Source: Rhyzopertha dominica
Lineage: Eukaryota; Arthropoda; Insecta; Coleoptera; Bostrichidae
Length of the DNA stretch: 64,000 nt
Assembly (NCBI GenBank): GCA_025024175.1
Contig: QCXZ01000064.1
Location: 46,583,325 to 46,647,324, forward strand
Direction: 5' to 3'
The position numbers were made by a program, and so were the translations under genes. Shown here one piece after another: positions 35,991 to 49,700 of the stretch. Position 1 is the first letter of the stretch. Each line of letters begins with the position of its first letter. The notes below the pieces were generated by a model, which saw nothing but the letters and a program-made list of their open reading frames with translations, searched no databases and was not told the DNA's origin.

Positions 35991-36583
35991 ATTATTTTCG
36001 TAAGTTGTAAGTGCTAACTTCCAAACTACTAAAACATAAATGCCATGGTATACTCAAAAATGCAAAATCTATTTTAATAAATACAGAGGTTTATTTATAG
36101 ACTTGGCATAATCATAAGCGAACTGATACTGATACTCACCAGGAAGTAAACAGCGTAAATGGAACCCTTATTAGACATACAATAAACGAGAAAATTTCTC
36201 ATTTATTCAACGGCTTCGACCTAAAATACTGATATTGGCAGAGTATAATTAGGTATCTTGATGATTCATCGCAGTTAGTATTTAGACGCAAAGTGCTCAG
36301 TTTGCAGAACCGATAATTCGTTAAATAAGAGCCAATTATGGTTGAGAAACGCAAAAAACCAGAGATAAACACCAACGCAAAATGAAAACGTCCACCTTCT
36401 TCAGCACAAGTCAATCAAAACGATCAAAACTTCAAAATTTGTCAGTGGTCAGTGTTTTTTATACGTCAATGTCAGTGTCAAGCAAATGTCAAACCATCAA
36501 TAGGAATGTTACATAAATTACCGGTTATTTCAATTACCAGTTATGTTCGTTAACCTAACCGTGAAAGTAATCTGTTACATAGG
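35991..36583 (-). promoter_or_regulatory. Presumed 5' UTR and promoter of tamo
   Basis: This is the only non-repeat stretch between the tamo start and the inverted-repeat element at 36584. 36430-36500 contains several copies of GTCA/TGTCAA words (GTCAATGTCAGTGTCAAGCA), often seen near insect start sites. No TATA box is evident. Inference only. Confidence 0.35.
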
Positions 36584-37245
36584 TATAGTTTGTGATTTGA
36601 AAGTTGAGCCCCACGTCATAAGTGTATGGTTCAAATCGATTGAAAGCCGCTGTCAGATTTTTTCAGTGGCGCGCTGTTAAGCGGGCTAAAGATTATACAT
36701 AATGTGCGCTTCCATAAAGACTACAAACATCGACAAACATGAAATAACACTCGAAAAACTTCAGCTATTTAAAAAATTANGCATAAAAAGCAAGCGAAAT
36801 ATTTACTTACGAATAAAATGTGGGAAAGCGTAAGTCCAAATATCGCGTTGCAACACTAAAATAAAATAAATTCGTGACACTGTAGACACTAATATTTTAG
36901 GTACGCCAACAAACACAAGTTGTTTTGGTATAAACTACACTCACTAAAGGTTCAATACAAAGTTTGAAAAATCACAAGATAAACCACGAGGCACTGCAAC
37001 GCCACTGATNAAATGTCAATGATGACATTAGTTTGCGACATACGTTCGCGCAGCATCTACATCATGACAGCTACTATTAGAAAGAGAGAGAATCGGGCAC
37101 GTATGTCTGATCGGCAGCGACGTACGTCCTAAATGCCACTCCATATAAGCAACGCAAGTACAAACGGCACAACAATAAAATTAGTTGTCGGTGCTTGATT
37201 CGCGAAATCGTGACGTGAGGCTCAACTTTCAAATCACAAACTATA
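36584..37245. mobile_element. Inverted-repeat element (Tc1/mariner-type MITE)
   Basis: Left TATAGTTTGTGATTTGAAAG and the same word on the opposite strand from 37245 form repeats of about 33 bp (continuing TTGAGCC), flanked by TA. 662 bp, no ORF. It sits about 590 bp upstream of the tamo start codon. Confidence 0.85.
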
Positions 37246-37341
37246 GCACTGGAAGCAGGCTATTCCGTTCTTTTCAACTTTTCAACATTACATTAGCAAA
37301 TAGAAGCGAGCACTCATGTAAAATGAAACGAATCAAATAAG

Positions 37342-38297
37342 CTAAGGTGACCACCTTCCCAAACCAGAAAATCCGGACGCCTTCAAGGTGCTATTTGTAA
37401 TATAGGATAATGAAGAGGGATGACCAGGCATAGGGATGCTGGATGTCCCGATTTCGGCGGGACAGTCACGATTTTCATTAAAATGTCCCGCGTCCCGACC
37501 AAGGTCCTAAATGCCCCGCTTTTATTTTCAAATTTCCTGGAATCCTACAATTATAGCGCGATGTACCATAGTAATCGTTCAGCCAGTCGACAATCGAAAA
37601 TAAATGTGTTATGCTTGTTATTGCAAAAAAAATGTGTGGTCGAACAAAAGCATCTTTGTGAATATTGTTTCAAATGAATATCTTTTATTTATTGCATTCT
37701 GCATCAACTATGAACAACAAGACAGAGGGTTCTTTGCAATCAGGATGAGGAAATTCATGGGGGGGGATTAAGCTAATGTCTCGCTTTTTTAGTACAAAAC
37801 TAGCAACCCTAGCCGGCTACGGAATTGCGTGCTGTCACAACAGAACTGAATACTTAGAAGTTTAATGTAAAAAGATTTGGTGGTAGCGGCAGGTAGAGAA
37901 AGGTGCATGCGCGGTAAATATTATAATATGAAAGGAATAGGACCTGCCGCACACTTCGGCAATCGCCATTTACTTTGTCACGCCAGTGTGTTACCGCGCA
38001 GACTCGCTGCCCTACGTACGAGCAATATGGCACATTTAGCCGTCTACATAATGGATATCTGTGGCTGACATTAAGGTGACATATATAACTATAAAGTTAG
38101 CTACGTCTGACAGCACCACTGGCAAGAATGAAAAAGTAAAATACCATGTGCACATTTTTAGCCAAAACTTAAAAAATCCGGACAAATCCAAACAAAATTA
38201 TGAAAATCCGGACAAATCCGGATACCATATAAGAACAGACTCATGAACAAAAATACAAACCTGTCCGGGCTAAATCCGGACGGTTGATCACCTTAAA
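37342..38297. mobile_element. TA-flanked inverted-repeat element with nested hAT
   Basis: Ends TAAGGTGACCACCTTCC and (reversed) TAAGGTGATCAACCGTCC next to TA. Several AATCCGGAC words lie near both ends (37370; 38178-38280). About 575 bp without the nested element at 37431-37811. Confidence 0.65.
37431..37811. mobile_element. hAT-like MITE (381 bp)
   Basis: Ends TAGGGATGCTGG and (reversed) TAGGGTTGCTAG. Flanking octamers ACCAGGCA and GCCGGCTA agree at only 5 of 8 positions, so the target duplication is weak. Confidence 0.55.
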
Positions 38298-38598
38298 ATA
38301 AGCATATAATGGTTTTTGTTTTTAGTCTTAGTTTAGTGGTTTTTGTCGTCATGAACGTACAACCTTTGAACTTTGAATACAACACTGTTTTATATTCAAA
38401 TCAAAGGGTGCAACGAGGAATATGTAGGACTAGGAGCAACGAATGAACTCTATAAAGACTTTCCATTTCAATGGATGCAACAAACCAAACCTTCACTTGT
38501 GTCTTGTGTCAAATGTCAAACGAGATATTCGTTTGCAATATTTGCAATTTATACGGTAACGCTGAAGATGATGTCTAAATACCTTAAAATATAAACAT

Positions 38599-38915
38599 AC
38601 GGGGAACAAGACATATCCCTTAAAGCAATAATTTAGAAAAGAATAGGTATATGTCCCATCCTTGTAATGGGACGACTAAAAGTACGCAGACTCGAAAAGC
38701 AAGCATTTGATTGGCTTGGAGCGTTTCCTTGTCCAAAAAGCGTTTGCCGGTTGGCGCCAGGCGGCAGCTGTCTCTCTTTATCCCTCTTCTAGTTTGCCAT
38801 TCGCATTCTGTACAAGCGATATGCAAATATAGAAAATCATCTTCTTTCTCTCTCGCACTCATGGAGATGTTTGTTTCACTTCAGATACATTGTGGAGATG
38901 GGATGTTCCCCGTAT
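38599..38915. mobile_element. Small MITE with TACGGGGAACA ends
   Basis: CATACGGGGAACA at 38597 and the reverse complement (TGTTCCCCGTATA) at 38903-38915 form short terminal repeats next to TA. Inner ATCCC/GGGAT words also pair. An (AT)n run follows to about 38935. Confidence 0.65.
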
Positions 38916-38935
38916 ATATATATATATATATATTA
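38913..38935. repeat. (TA)n microsatellite
   Basis: About 11 TA dinucleotides at the right edge of the MITE, likely expanded from its TA target. Confidence 0.9.
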
Positions 38936-39339
38936 TAAGGTACACTGGAATTCTTATAAGTTTAAAGTTACGTCATCAATGACGTAATGCCATTACCATC
39001 ATGACGTACCCATTGACATATTATTACCTCGATGGACGTACCCGCAATCAAAACGCAAACATCATAGCCAAAATGATTTAAGTTGGCCACAATGAACAAA
39101 GTTGCCTANCTTTCATTAATTAATTTTGAGGTTGACACTTGACACAGACAATCGTCATTCGTCATATGGTTTATCACTGTCAGTGTGTGTATTTGAAAGT
39201 TTCTACTGGATTTCTTTCGCATCGGCGTTGATTGTTTTCATAATACAGTTTTTTCAAACTAGTATTGTTTGTTAGGACAATACAAATAGGTTTTCTGTGA
39301 GACACTTTTAGTGTAAAATGCCAAAACCGTTAAACCGCA
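38936..39339. other. No gene recognised
   Basis: Holds several ACGTCAT/ATGACGTA words (38969-39030), including ACGTCATCAATGACGT, and GACACTTGACACAGACAA near 39135. 38960-38990 resembles the left end of the element at 55472. One n at 39109. Confidence 0.35.
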
Positions 39340-39637
39340 CAGCCAATATGCAATATGGCGCCCAGGGGGCAAAAAGCGCACGCATGGGATGCGCCTGCGA
39401 AACCCTGGAAACGGACGCGTGACTGGTAGAGTTGGGTCCTTCATGACCAAGTCGTTCAAATTGAATGACTCATGCCTTGATTTGGCTCACAGCTAATGAA
39501 TCAGCTTCGTTCGTGCGTCGTACATAATTAACGGCTGACGACAGTACACGACGAGAAAACAGCATGACAGCATATTTATATGCTGTGGCGTGACAGGAGA
39601 CACCGCTGTCACGCTGTCACGTGTTCTAAAAAGCCTA
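39340..39637. repeat. Inverted partial copy of the 23851-24342 element
   Basis: Reverse complement of much of 24040-24320 (shared CGAAACCCTGGAAACGGACG, TGGGTCCTTCATGACCAAGT). It ends at the same AAAAAGCCTA terminus but has lost the other end. Confidence 0.8.
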
Positions 39638-40319
39638 ATTTGACTGATTCTTGGCTTTACTTTTGAGTGATCTTATAGTTCTCGTTAGAAGAATTTTGTA
39701 GTTTCACTGTTCAGATTCGACTGAAATCTATTGGGCTAAATTTATTTCTGCTGAAACGCAAGGTCTGCCTAACTGACTTAGAATTTATTTCAACAGCTTA
39801 GAACAGAACATCACAGCTCCGTGTGTCTTAAGGCGTAATTCAGATCAGCCACTGGTTGGTGTATATAGGTACTACTATATCAATATACGTTACACGTTTG
39901 TGAAAGCACTTATCAGTTTAAATTTTAGGCACGATTAAAGTAAACGCGGCAAAATACCTACTATTATTCCTTTGAACTAAACTGCATACCTGTAATTATG
40001 GTACTCATAATCGTTGTCTGAATTAAATCAGAGAACGCTATAAGGTATTGCAAGGTATTACCTGACATTACACGTGCATTACGACATGTCAGGCAACAAT
40101 CGGTCTCAGTAGAAGCGGACGGCAATCTGCGCAATATTTCAAACCAAGGTCGGTAATGCAGTGAACTTTAATGTATTCCCTCACAGAAATGTCGCTTTTT
40201 GTGTGTGCGAGTGCTGCCGTTATTTCGTGAAACGTTCGGTAGAACTAACAACGGAAGAACGCAAGCCGACCATGCCAGCAAGTAGATGTGTTAAGGTTAC
40301 GTTCCAAGTTAAAATAAAA
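39638..40319. other. No gene recognised, left flank of satellite
   Basis: No domain, repeat or RNA gene that I can support. Confidence 0.4.
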
Positions 40320-43044
40320 TTAAAAACTCAGTTGGTCAAATTAACAGTATTAGAAACCATTCGTTCAACTTAATACGGAAATCTCTTATGCTTTCAGGAC
40401 ACAGTCCCTTCATTACATCACATCGGAAGCGGAGACGACCATTAGAAACACAATTGGTCAAACTAACAATATTACAGACGATTCGTTCAACTTAATACTG
40501 CAATCTCTTATGCTTTCTGGAAACATTCCCTTTATTATAGCACAACTGAAGCTAAAACGACCATCGAAAAACTCACTTGGTCAAATTAACAATATTAAAG
40601 ACCATTCGTTCAACTTAATATGGACATCTCTTATGCTTTCTGGAAACAGCCCCTTCATCACATCAAACGGAGACGACCATTAAGAAACACAATTGGTCAA
40701 ACCAACAATATTATAGACGATTCGTTCAACTTCATACGGAAATCTCTTATGCTTTCTGGAAACATTCCCTTTATTATAGCATAACTGAAGCTAAAACGAC
40801 CACCGAAAAACTCACTTGGTCAAATTAACAATATTAGAGACCATTTCTGGAAACAGTCCCTTCATCACATCAAACAAAGACGACCATTAAGAAACACAAT
40901 TGGTCAAATTAACAATATTATAGACGATTCGTTCAACTTATTAATACGGAAATCTCTTATGCATTCTGGAAGCAGTCCCTACATTACATCACATCGGAAG
41001 CGGAGGCGACCATTAAGAAGCACAATCGGTAAAACTTACAGTATGAAGTATGATAGACGATTCGTTCAACTTAATACGGTAATCTCTTATGCTTTCTGGA
41101 AACATTCCCTTCATTATAGCACAACGGAAGCTAAAACGACCACTAGAAAACTCAAATTGTCAAATTAACAATATTAGAGACCATTCGTTCAATTTAATAC
41201 AGAAATCTCTTGTGCTTTCTAAAAACAGTCCCTTCATTACATCACTTCGGAAGCGGAGACAAATATTAAGAAACACAATTTGACAAACTAACAATATTAT
41301 AGACGATTCGTTCAACTTTATTACTTTATTATGGCAATATCATGTGCTTTCTGGAAACATTCCTTTCATTATAGCACGAGGGAAGCAAAATCGACCACCC
41401 AAAAGCAATTGGTCAAATTAACAATATTAGGGACCATTCGTTCGACTTAATGCGGAAATGTCTCATGCTTTCTGGAAACAGTGCCTTCATTACATCACAT
41501 TGGAAGCGGAGACGACCATTAAGAAACACAATCGGTCAAACTTACAGTTTTATAGACGATTCATTAAACTTAATACGGCAATCTCTTATGCCTTCTGGAA
41601 ACATTAACTTCATTATAGCACCAGGGAAGCTAAACACCACCATCGACAAACACAATTGGTCAAACTAACAACACTAGAGACCATTCGTTCGACTTAAAAC
41701 TATAGTACAACGGAAGTTAAAACGACCACTGATAAATACAATTGGTCCAATTAACAATGTTAGAGACCATTCGTTCGACTTAATACAGAAATCTCTTATG
41801 CTTTCTGAAACAGTCCCTTCATTATAGCGCAACGGAGTCTTAAACGACCACCGAAAAACACAATTAGTCCAACTAACAATATTAGAGACCATTCTTTCAA
41901 CTTTATACGGATGTATTATGCTATCTAGAAACACTCCCTTCATTATTGCGTAAAAGAATCTAAAACTACCAGCGAAAAACTCAATTGGTCAAACTAACAA
42001 TATTAGAATTCGTTTGACTTAATACGTAAATCTCTTATACTTTCTGGAAACATTCCCTTCATTATAGCTTAACGGAAGCTAAAACGATCACCGAGAAACA
42101 CAATCTATCAAACTTACAGTATTATAAACGATTCGTTCAACTTAATACGGCAATCTCTTATGCTTTCTGAAAACATTCGCTTCATTATAGCGCGAGGTAA
42201 GCTAAATACGACCACCGACAAATACAATTGGTCAAATTAACAATATTAGAGACCATTCGTTCGACTTAATACGGAAATCCCTTACGCTTTCTGTAAGCAG
42301 TCCCTTTATTACATCACATCGGAAGCCGAGACAACCATTAAGAAACACAATTACTCAAATTGACAATATTATGGACGATTCATTCACCTTAATACAGCAA
42401 TCTCTTATGCTTTCTGGAAACATTCTCTTCATTATAGCACAAGGGAAGCTAAGACGACCAACGAACAACTCAATTGGTTAAATTAACATTATTAGAGACC
42501 ATTCGTTCGGCTTAATACGGAAATCTCATGCTTTCTGGAAACAGGTTTTTGATTACATCACATCGGAAGCGGAGACGACCATTAAGAAACACAATTGGTC
42601 AAACTAACAATATTATAGACGATTCAGTCAACATAATACGGCAATCTCTTATGCTTTCTGAAAGCATTCCCTTCATTATAGCACAACGGAAGCTAAAACG
42701 ACCACCAACAAATACAATTGGTCAAATTAACAATATTAGAGACCATTCGTTCGACTTAATACGGATATATCTTGTGCTTTCTGGAAACAGCCCCTTCATT
42801 ACAGCACAACGGGAGCTAAAAAGACCACTGACAAATACAATTGGTCAAATTAATATTATTAGAGACCATGCGTTCGACTTAGTACGGAAATCTCTTATGC
42901 TTTCTGGAAACACTCCCTTCATTATAGCCCAAGGGATGCTAAATATGATCACCGGCAAATATAATTGGTCAAAATTGAAATCTCTTGTGCTTTCTGGAAA
43001 CAGTCCCTTCATTACATCACATCGGAAGCGGAGACAAACATTGT
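40320..43044 (+). repeat. Satellite array, about 22 monomers of 123 bp, two types
   Basis: Monomers share CTTATGCTTTCTGGAAACA, ACAATTGGTCAAA and GACCATTCGTTC / GACGATTCGTTC words. Two types can be told apart: type A has ACATCACATCGGAAGCGGAG and ATTATAGACGATTCG; type B has ATAGCACAACGGAAGCTAAA and ATTAGAGACCATTCG. They alternate over 40400-41600, giving a dimeric unit of about 246 bp; type B predominates around 41640-42000. Some monomers carry deletions (e.g. near 40845 and 42975). Because 123 is a multiple of 3, a 41-codon repeat stays open over several units (42528-43055), but the minus strand is also partly open, so this is not evidence of a protein. Confidence 0.93.
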
Positions 43045-43721
43045 TGTGTAATTAAACTACCCGTTCAATTCAAAATGTATTTTTGGTGGTTTATAAAATG
43101 AAAAATTCAAAATTCCAGATAAATTCGCTTTTTATATGAAAAATAATTTTATATAAAATTTCATAGCCTACTAATATGTTTGAATAGTTGCAAGGATAGT
43201 GACGAGTTTAAGATCTAAATATTTGTTTTTTTTAACAATGTTCAAACTGTTAACAGTAAGTCACTTTATTATCTGTATCTTAATTTAATATGTAATGAAA
43301 TAGACAGTTGCCTGAAAGTGCTTGACTACATTTAAAGGAGGAGAAGATATATTGTATTTAATTTAATAGTGACACTTCACTAGTGTAGATTATCTTATTT
43401 TATATATGTAAGTATACTCTGCATAGAACAGAAAATACAATTTCCTTCTGTGAAGATGAACAGACAAGAATTCTTTGAAAAAAAACATGCAGTTGACACT
43501 AAATTTTAAAGCTGTTATCAAACTACTAAAAATACAGGCTGATCTACATCTCTACATTCCTAAACATTATTTTATTACTATGGATACTTGTAAATTCTAA
43601 ATTGAAGCCTCGGTCATCTTTCAAATTCCTGTTGCTAAAAATATGTGAAAATTTTGTAAAATATAAAAAGTATTTCAAAATTAACAAGTAATACACCACC
43701 TGCATACATAACACCTGCAAA
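43045..43721 (+). other. Presumed promoter and 5' region of the gene at 43722
   Basis: AT-rich. GTTGCCTGAAAGTGCTTGAC at 43308 resembles the 3' ends of Penelope fragments at 19250 and 31630, so a small remnant may be here. No clear TATA box. Confidence 0.35.
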
Positions 43722-46700
43722 ATGGGGGGTGATATCCAGTTATCCGATATGAAAGCCACTTACTATCCTCCATCTGTACAACCTGCATTTATGGGGGCTC
43801 ATCCACCTATAAAAAATGGGATGGGTTCCTTATATGAGTCGGGTAACATAAGTTACTTCCAAAACTACAGAAATGAGAACCTATCCAAATTTCAGGTAAT
43901 ATTTTTTTAAGCACATTGAGAAATGCATAAATTGATTTTTATTAGATGCCTCCCTACGAATGGGGAATGATGACAACACCTTACAGTCCTCGGCCAGATA
44001 TATCTACCGCTGGAAAACCTACAAACTGGGATCGAATGCTTCATATGCCGAGATCGGCTGCAACTATGATAGATTTGGGAAGACAACAAGAGGTTGATGA
44101 TTTCTACAAGGTATCATGAAATTCCTTACACTCTATATATAGATAAGTATTTGCTTATATGTTGTACTTATGGAATCATACTGATTTGGAATAATGTTTG
44201 TTTTGTTTGTTTAAGCTTAAAACTGTAGCTATTTGTAAAGCTTTATTATAACAATATCTTAAACATGAACAAAACGACATGTTTTAAGAATTTCTAAAAA
44301 CAATCGAACCTTTATCTGAAGAAGAATATTATTTTATAGTAAAATCGAATTTAAATTTAAAATCGATATTTTGATTTTGACCAAGACCTGGCTGTATACT
44401 GATGAAGTGGAATTTTATGGTATAAATAACTTTTCAGCAATATATGTATGTAGAGATGGAAGAGGAGGTGGAATAGCAGTATATATAAATAATGAACTAA
44501 GTCACCAAAAAGTTGAATCAACATTTATGATAAATCACTGTGAAATGTTAACAGTAAATATAGGAAAGGATAATTGTATGTTAGTTGTAATATATAGACC
44601 GCCTTCAGCGGATATAGCAGGTTTTTTGCGAGAACTGGACCAGGTAATGGAGTGGATAGGAAACAGAAACTGTGCAGTCATAGGAGATATAAACATAGAT
44701 CTCCTGGAAGAGATAAATTATGTGCAGGAATACCTAGATGTAATAAGTATGAATTTCTTTGAGATACAGAATCAGATAGACATAGAGCAAGCAACAAGGA
44801 TAGGAACAAAGATGTCAATAATAGATCATGTAATTACTAACAATGAGTTAAAATGTAAAATAGTAGTTGAAGATGTTAGCATCTTGGACCACAGACTCCT
44901 AAAAATTGAAGCTCAATTACAAGCAAAGGGATTGAAAATAGATACAACTAAAAAATACAATGTAGATTACCGCCATTTCAGGCATCTAATTACGGAAAAT
45001 ATTGATACCTGTGAATTTGATTTTAAAATGTTAATAGACATGATAGTGGAATGTAAGAAACAAAAAAGCAAAATAGAAGAGGTCTACCGGACGGCAGGAA
45101 TTGTACACTGGATCACGACAAACTATTTTAAAAAAGCGAAAGAGAGGGATCATCTATACAAGCGCTATAAAAATAACCCGACAGTGATAACATGGAATAA
45201 CTACAAACTTGCACGAAATACAGTAAATAATTTAAGAATGGCATTAAAGAAAAAATGACCATATGAAAAAATCAACAAAGCTGGCTCTGATACAAGGAAA
45301 CTGTGGACAGTGTTTAATCAATTATTGCAGAGGAAAGTAATAACTAATAAGGCCACAGTGAGTCAATTAAGGGAAGATGGAAAAGCTATAGAGGACAGTC
45401 AAGACATTGCAGAAGTTTTCAATAAATACTTTACAGAATTCGGACAAAAAGTGGCAAATAAAATAAACTCTATAGTACAAAGACAAGTAACACACTATAT
45501 GGAGGAAAATCACGCACCATACATTTTTTTATGGCCCACAGGCAGTGGGGAAATTCTAAAAGCAATAAATAGCATCAAAAACAATAGTTATCCAGGAGAT
45601 GATGGAATAACAAAAAAAGACTTATTAGGAATATACGTCCTACTTGAACCCTATTTGACTCAAATGTGCAATAAAGTGTTAAAAAACGGAAATTTTCCAG
45701 AAGTTTTAAAAAAAGGAAGAATTACAGCAATACATAAAAAGGGGCCAAGAGATGAAATTAGTAATTATCGACCAATTACTCTGCTTAGTATATTCAGTAA
45801 AATTTTAGAAAAAATAATAAAAACTAGATTAGTAAAACACATAAAAAGTAATTTTGGTTTTGACCCCTACCAGTATGGCTTCCAGGAGGGAAGCAGTACA
45901 GAGTGTGTGGCAACAGATCTAACAGAACTTTTAGCAAGTAAACTGATGAAATAAAAAAATAAAATAATAGCAGTAGTTTTTATAGACCTTCAAAAGGCAT
46001 TTGACACAGTGGATTTGGATGCCCTGTTAGATAAATTATATGGAATGGGAATTCGTGGAGTTGCGTATGAACTGCTTAAGACGTATCTATTTGGCAGATG
46101 CTTCTACACTGTGATAAATGGAAAACAAAGAATTATTTGTAATAGTTATATCTGCTGTCATTTGAGATATATGTTACTGTGTTGGGGAAACGCCCCTAAA
46201 TATTTGTTAAGTAGGGTACAAAGGGTACAAAATAAGGCAGTAAAAAATCTTTTTAATCTGAGTCACTTTACTCATGCCCGTTTCATATAGCGTAACAAAT
46301 ATCTGTAATCTAAACACTATATTAAAAGTGGAGCAAGCAAAATACATATACAATATTACTAAAAATGCGATTAAAAGTAATATAGATCTAGAAGTAAACC
46401 AGCATATCTACAACACACGAAAAATGAACTATATAAAAACTAGGCTAAGAAGAACAAAAACCACACACGATACACCGCTTTATAGGGCAGTACAACAATA
46501 TAACATGCTCCCAGATGATTTAAGAAATATAGGAAATAAAAAAAAAATTGTAGTAGAAGTAAGAAAATTTATAACTGAAATATAATTAGTGTGTAATAAG
46601 GTATTTAGTAAATTGCAAATATTATTATAGATTTCTTGACATATTATAAAAAAAAAATTTATTTCCGATTCAGAAAAATTTATAACGAGAATATGATTAT

Positions 46701-49700
46701 ATTGTTTTATATATTATTAGTACATAATGAAGTATTAGTAAATTATTGGAAATTTTGTTGATATTTTTTCTCATAAGTTAAATAGAGGTTTATCTGTTTT
46801 ATTTATATGTTAATGTTTATTAGCTAGATTTAGTTTAGATTAGGAGAGTTAATTTACTGTGAGCTACACCATTATTTATTTGTTTTGCGGTCACTCACCC
46901 ATCAGAATTGTTTTCTGCTTTTTTGTGACCTGTATTATTATTATTATTTTTGTTAATCTTTATAAATAAATGTAAATAAAATATAGGATTCATCCATAAA
47001 AAGAAGATTAAAAGCTTAAACATAAACTTAAAAGTTAATATGGGTATTAGCAGGTACAATTAACTAGCAAAAATGATTTATAACAGTGGGTGTTGCCCCC
47101 ACGTGCCAGAATTAATGCTTGAACTCTCCTTGGCACCCCTAAAATTAATTGACGAAAGTGCTTTTGAGAAATAAGTTTTCATTCCTCTAAAAGAGCTTGC
47201 AGTAAGTGATATATGGTTAAGGGAGCAGAACTCCACTTCATATCCTTCACCCAAGTATATCCTAAATATGTTCGATTGGATTTGCATCTGGACTTACAGC
47301 TGATCAGTTCATAACAGGATTGTTTACATCATGTGAACTCTAGCATTATCATGCATCAAAAAAAGTCTTCTCCAACAAAAACAGAAGAAAATACCACAGA
47401 ATCTTGGAGAACTTCAACGACATATCTGACAACTGTTAAAGAGCCTCTTGCACAGCTCTGTATGAGAAAGTCCTGCTCATATCGTTATTGAGCCCCATTG
47501 TTCACCTTCTCTAGGACTGAAGGTGCATTGTGCAAAATTGATCCTGAGGTCTTCGCCATAGTCTCTCACGACCATCTGGAGATTGCAAGCCAAATCTTGA
47601 CTTACCAGTGAACAAAAGGGCTTCATTTGATTCTCAGTCTAATGCTCATGATTTCTGGCAAGCTACAGTCACATAATGTGATGATACCTGAGCAGCATCG
47701 GACTTGTTGCTTATGTGCGACTGGTAAGATTTGCTTCTCCTATCTATCTGTTTGTCTCCAATGTTATTCCGAATGTGATGAAGTCCATTTTTGATTGCAA
47801 AAGCGGTGAAACGATCTCGTAAACTTTGTAAAATGATAAAACATCATCGTGGGCGTTAGTTTTGTGTTGGGGACCAGTTCCAGGACGTGTGGTGTAAGCT
47901 CCACTTTCCAAGAAACATGCAAAAATACGGTGTACAGTGCTATTGGATAATCATTATCGTTTACCAACATATTGTTCACTTCTTCCACCTTGAAGTAATG
48001 TAACAATAATAGCCTATAAATCTCAAACAACCTTAAAATATTTGCGAGATATTTTGTTCAACTTGTCAAATAGTAACTAAAGCATATGCATAGCAATCTT
48101 TGAACTTAAAAATTGCTTTAAGTTTCTAGTTTGTGAAGTTTCATACTTTGTTCGAAATAAATGTTTAATTGTTTTTCATATGACTTAAAACAATTATGTT
48201 GTTTAATTCATTTTTAAATTATTACAATAATGAAAGTAGAATAGAACTATAGTGTTAGGATTAAACAAAAAAAAGGAAGTGCTTCGTTTTTCATGCCGGT
48301 GATTATAAAAGAATGCTCTCTAACATATCAATGTACACGATTAATACTAGAATGTTGCAGTTTAGAGTTTACGTGTTACTGTGTTACTTTCTTGTTGCGA
48401 GTTGTTCTGTACCTTTGACATTTTTATATAAATTTTTGTTTTAAAGCCACAGCCAACTTTTGAATAATGTAACATTTTTTCTATTTTATGAGTATATAGA
48501 AACAAAACAAAAACTAGAAAGAGATGATTTATAGATATCTCTATTTTTAATCTAACGGTGTGCTCTGCATTTTTTTGTACTTATATAAGATAAACCATAA
48601 ACTTGCATTTTTTATTTAATTTTATTTTAATGGGCTTTGCTATGGTTGAGAGGATATATATTTTTCTGATTAAGGAAATATATACACTGTTAGATTTATG
48701 TATTTTTGTTAATTTTGGTATTATTCTAATTCTTTTAGTAATTTAACGAGATTTTGTTTTTTGGCAAAATGAATATAAATGATGTAACGGGAAACAATGC
48801 TTAGGTGCTTGTCTCCAAATAAACAATGATTTTCATTATTTACAGCAAGAGCATCTTTACAAGCAGTTTTAAATATGGATCCAAACAGGTGTATATATTT
48901 TTTAATACAATTTTTACTTAATAGTATATATTGAGTGTTTTCTTGTTTCTCATTGCCTCCTGAGTGTAAACATAAAATCTATATATAATCTATATACAAG
49001 GTGGTCGCGATGTAATGGGCCAAAATTCATGACTAGATTCCTGACGTGAAAATATTGCAATTTAGACAAACTTACTTTAGTCCAAAAGTTGATTCTTACA
49101 GAGATACAGGGTGTTAAATGCAAAATATTATCTTAATTTTTTCTATATTTTGTATCCATGGTTTGCTTATAGCTCATGGAGGGTTACGACCTGTGCTAGG
49201 TCGGATGTGTTGAAAATGACAGAACTTTTTTATATCTCAACAAATCTATTCTCGGTTATCAAATTCTGATTTTACAACTTCTTTTAAACAAAAAAGCTAT
49301 ACTTTATGATAGTCTCTATCTTGCACCGTTCTCAAGATATTTAGCTTTGATAATTCGAGTAATCAAAATAAGGTACGAATGTCAAAAAAACAAGAGTTTA
49401 TTTCAAATTGTAATAAACAATTAAATATCGAATATTACAATAAATGTTCAACATGTTCACCTCCCCTTCAAACATTTATTAACACGTTTGTTGAAAGACT
49501 GCCATATTTTAAAACAGATATTCTTGTTACGAAATGATTTGGCAGCGTTTACAATCTTCGTGGGTGTTTATAGTTCTCTATAAGAGAATGGTTTTAATAA
49601 GATACAAATAATACTGTAATATTACTGACAGCACTAAGATAAGTGGAAAATGACAATTGGATTTTAACATAAGCCTATTTGAAAATTTTTGCTGATTTGT

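Noticed and set aside
41674..41943. 89-codon minus-strand frame in the satellite
   Set aside because: It reflects the 123-bp repeat period being a multiple of three, not a gene.
48845..48887. Exon-like stretch (ACAG|CAAGAG...AAACAG|GTGTAT) in intron 2 of the 200-aa gene
   Set aside because: Its length of 43 bp breaks the phase between exons 2 and 3, and it contains an in-frame TAA; the direct junction is phase-correct.
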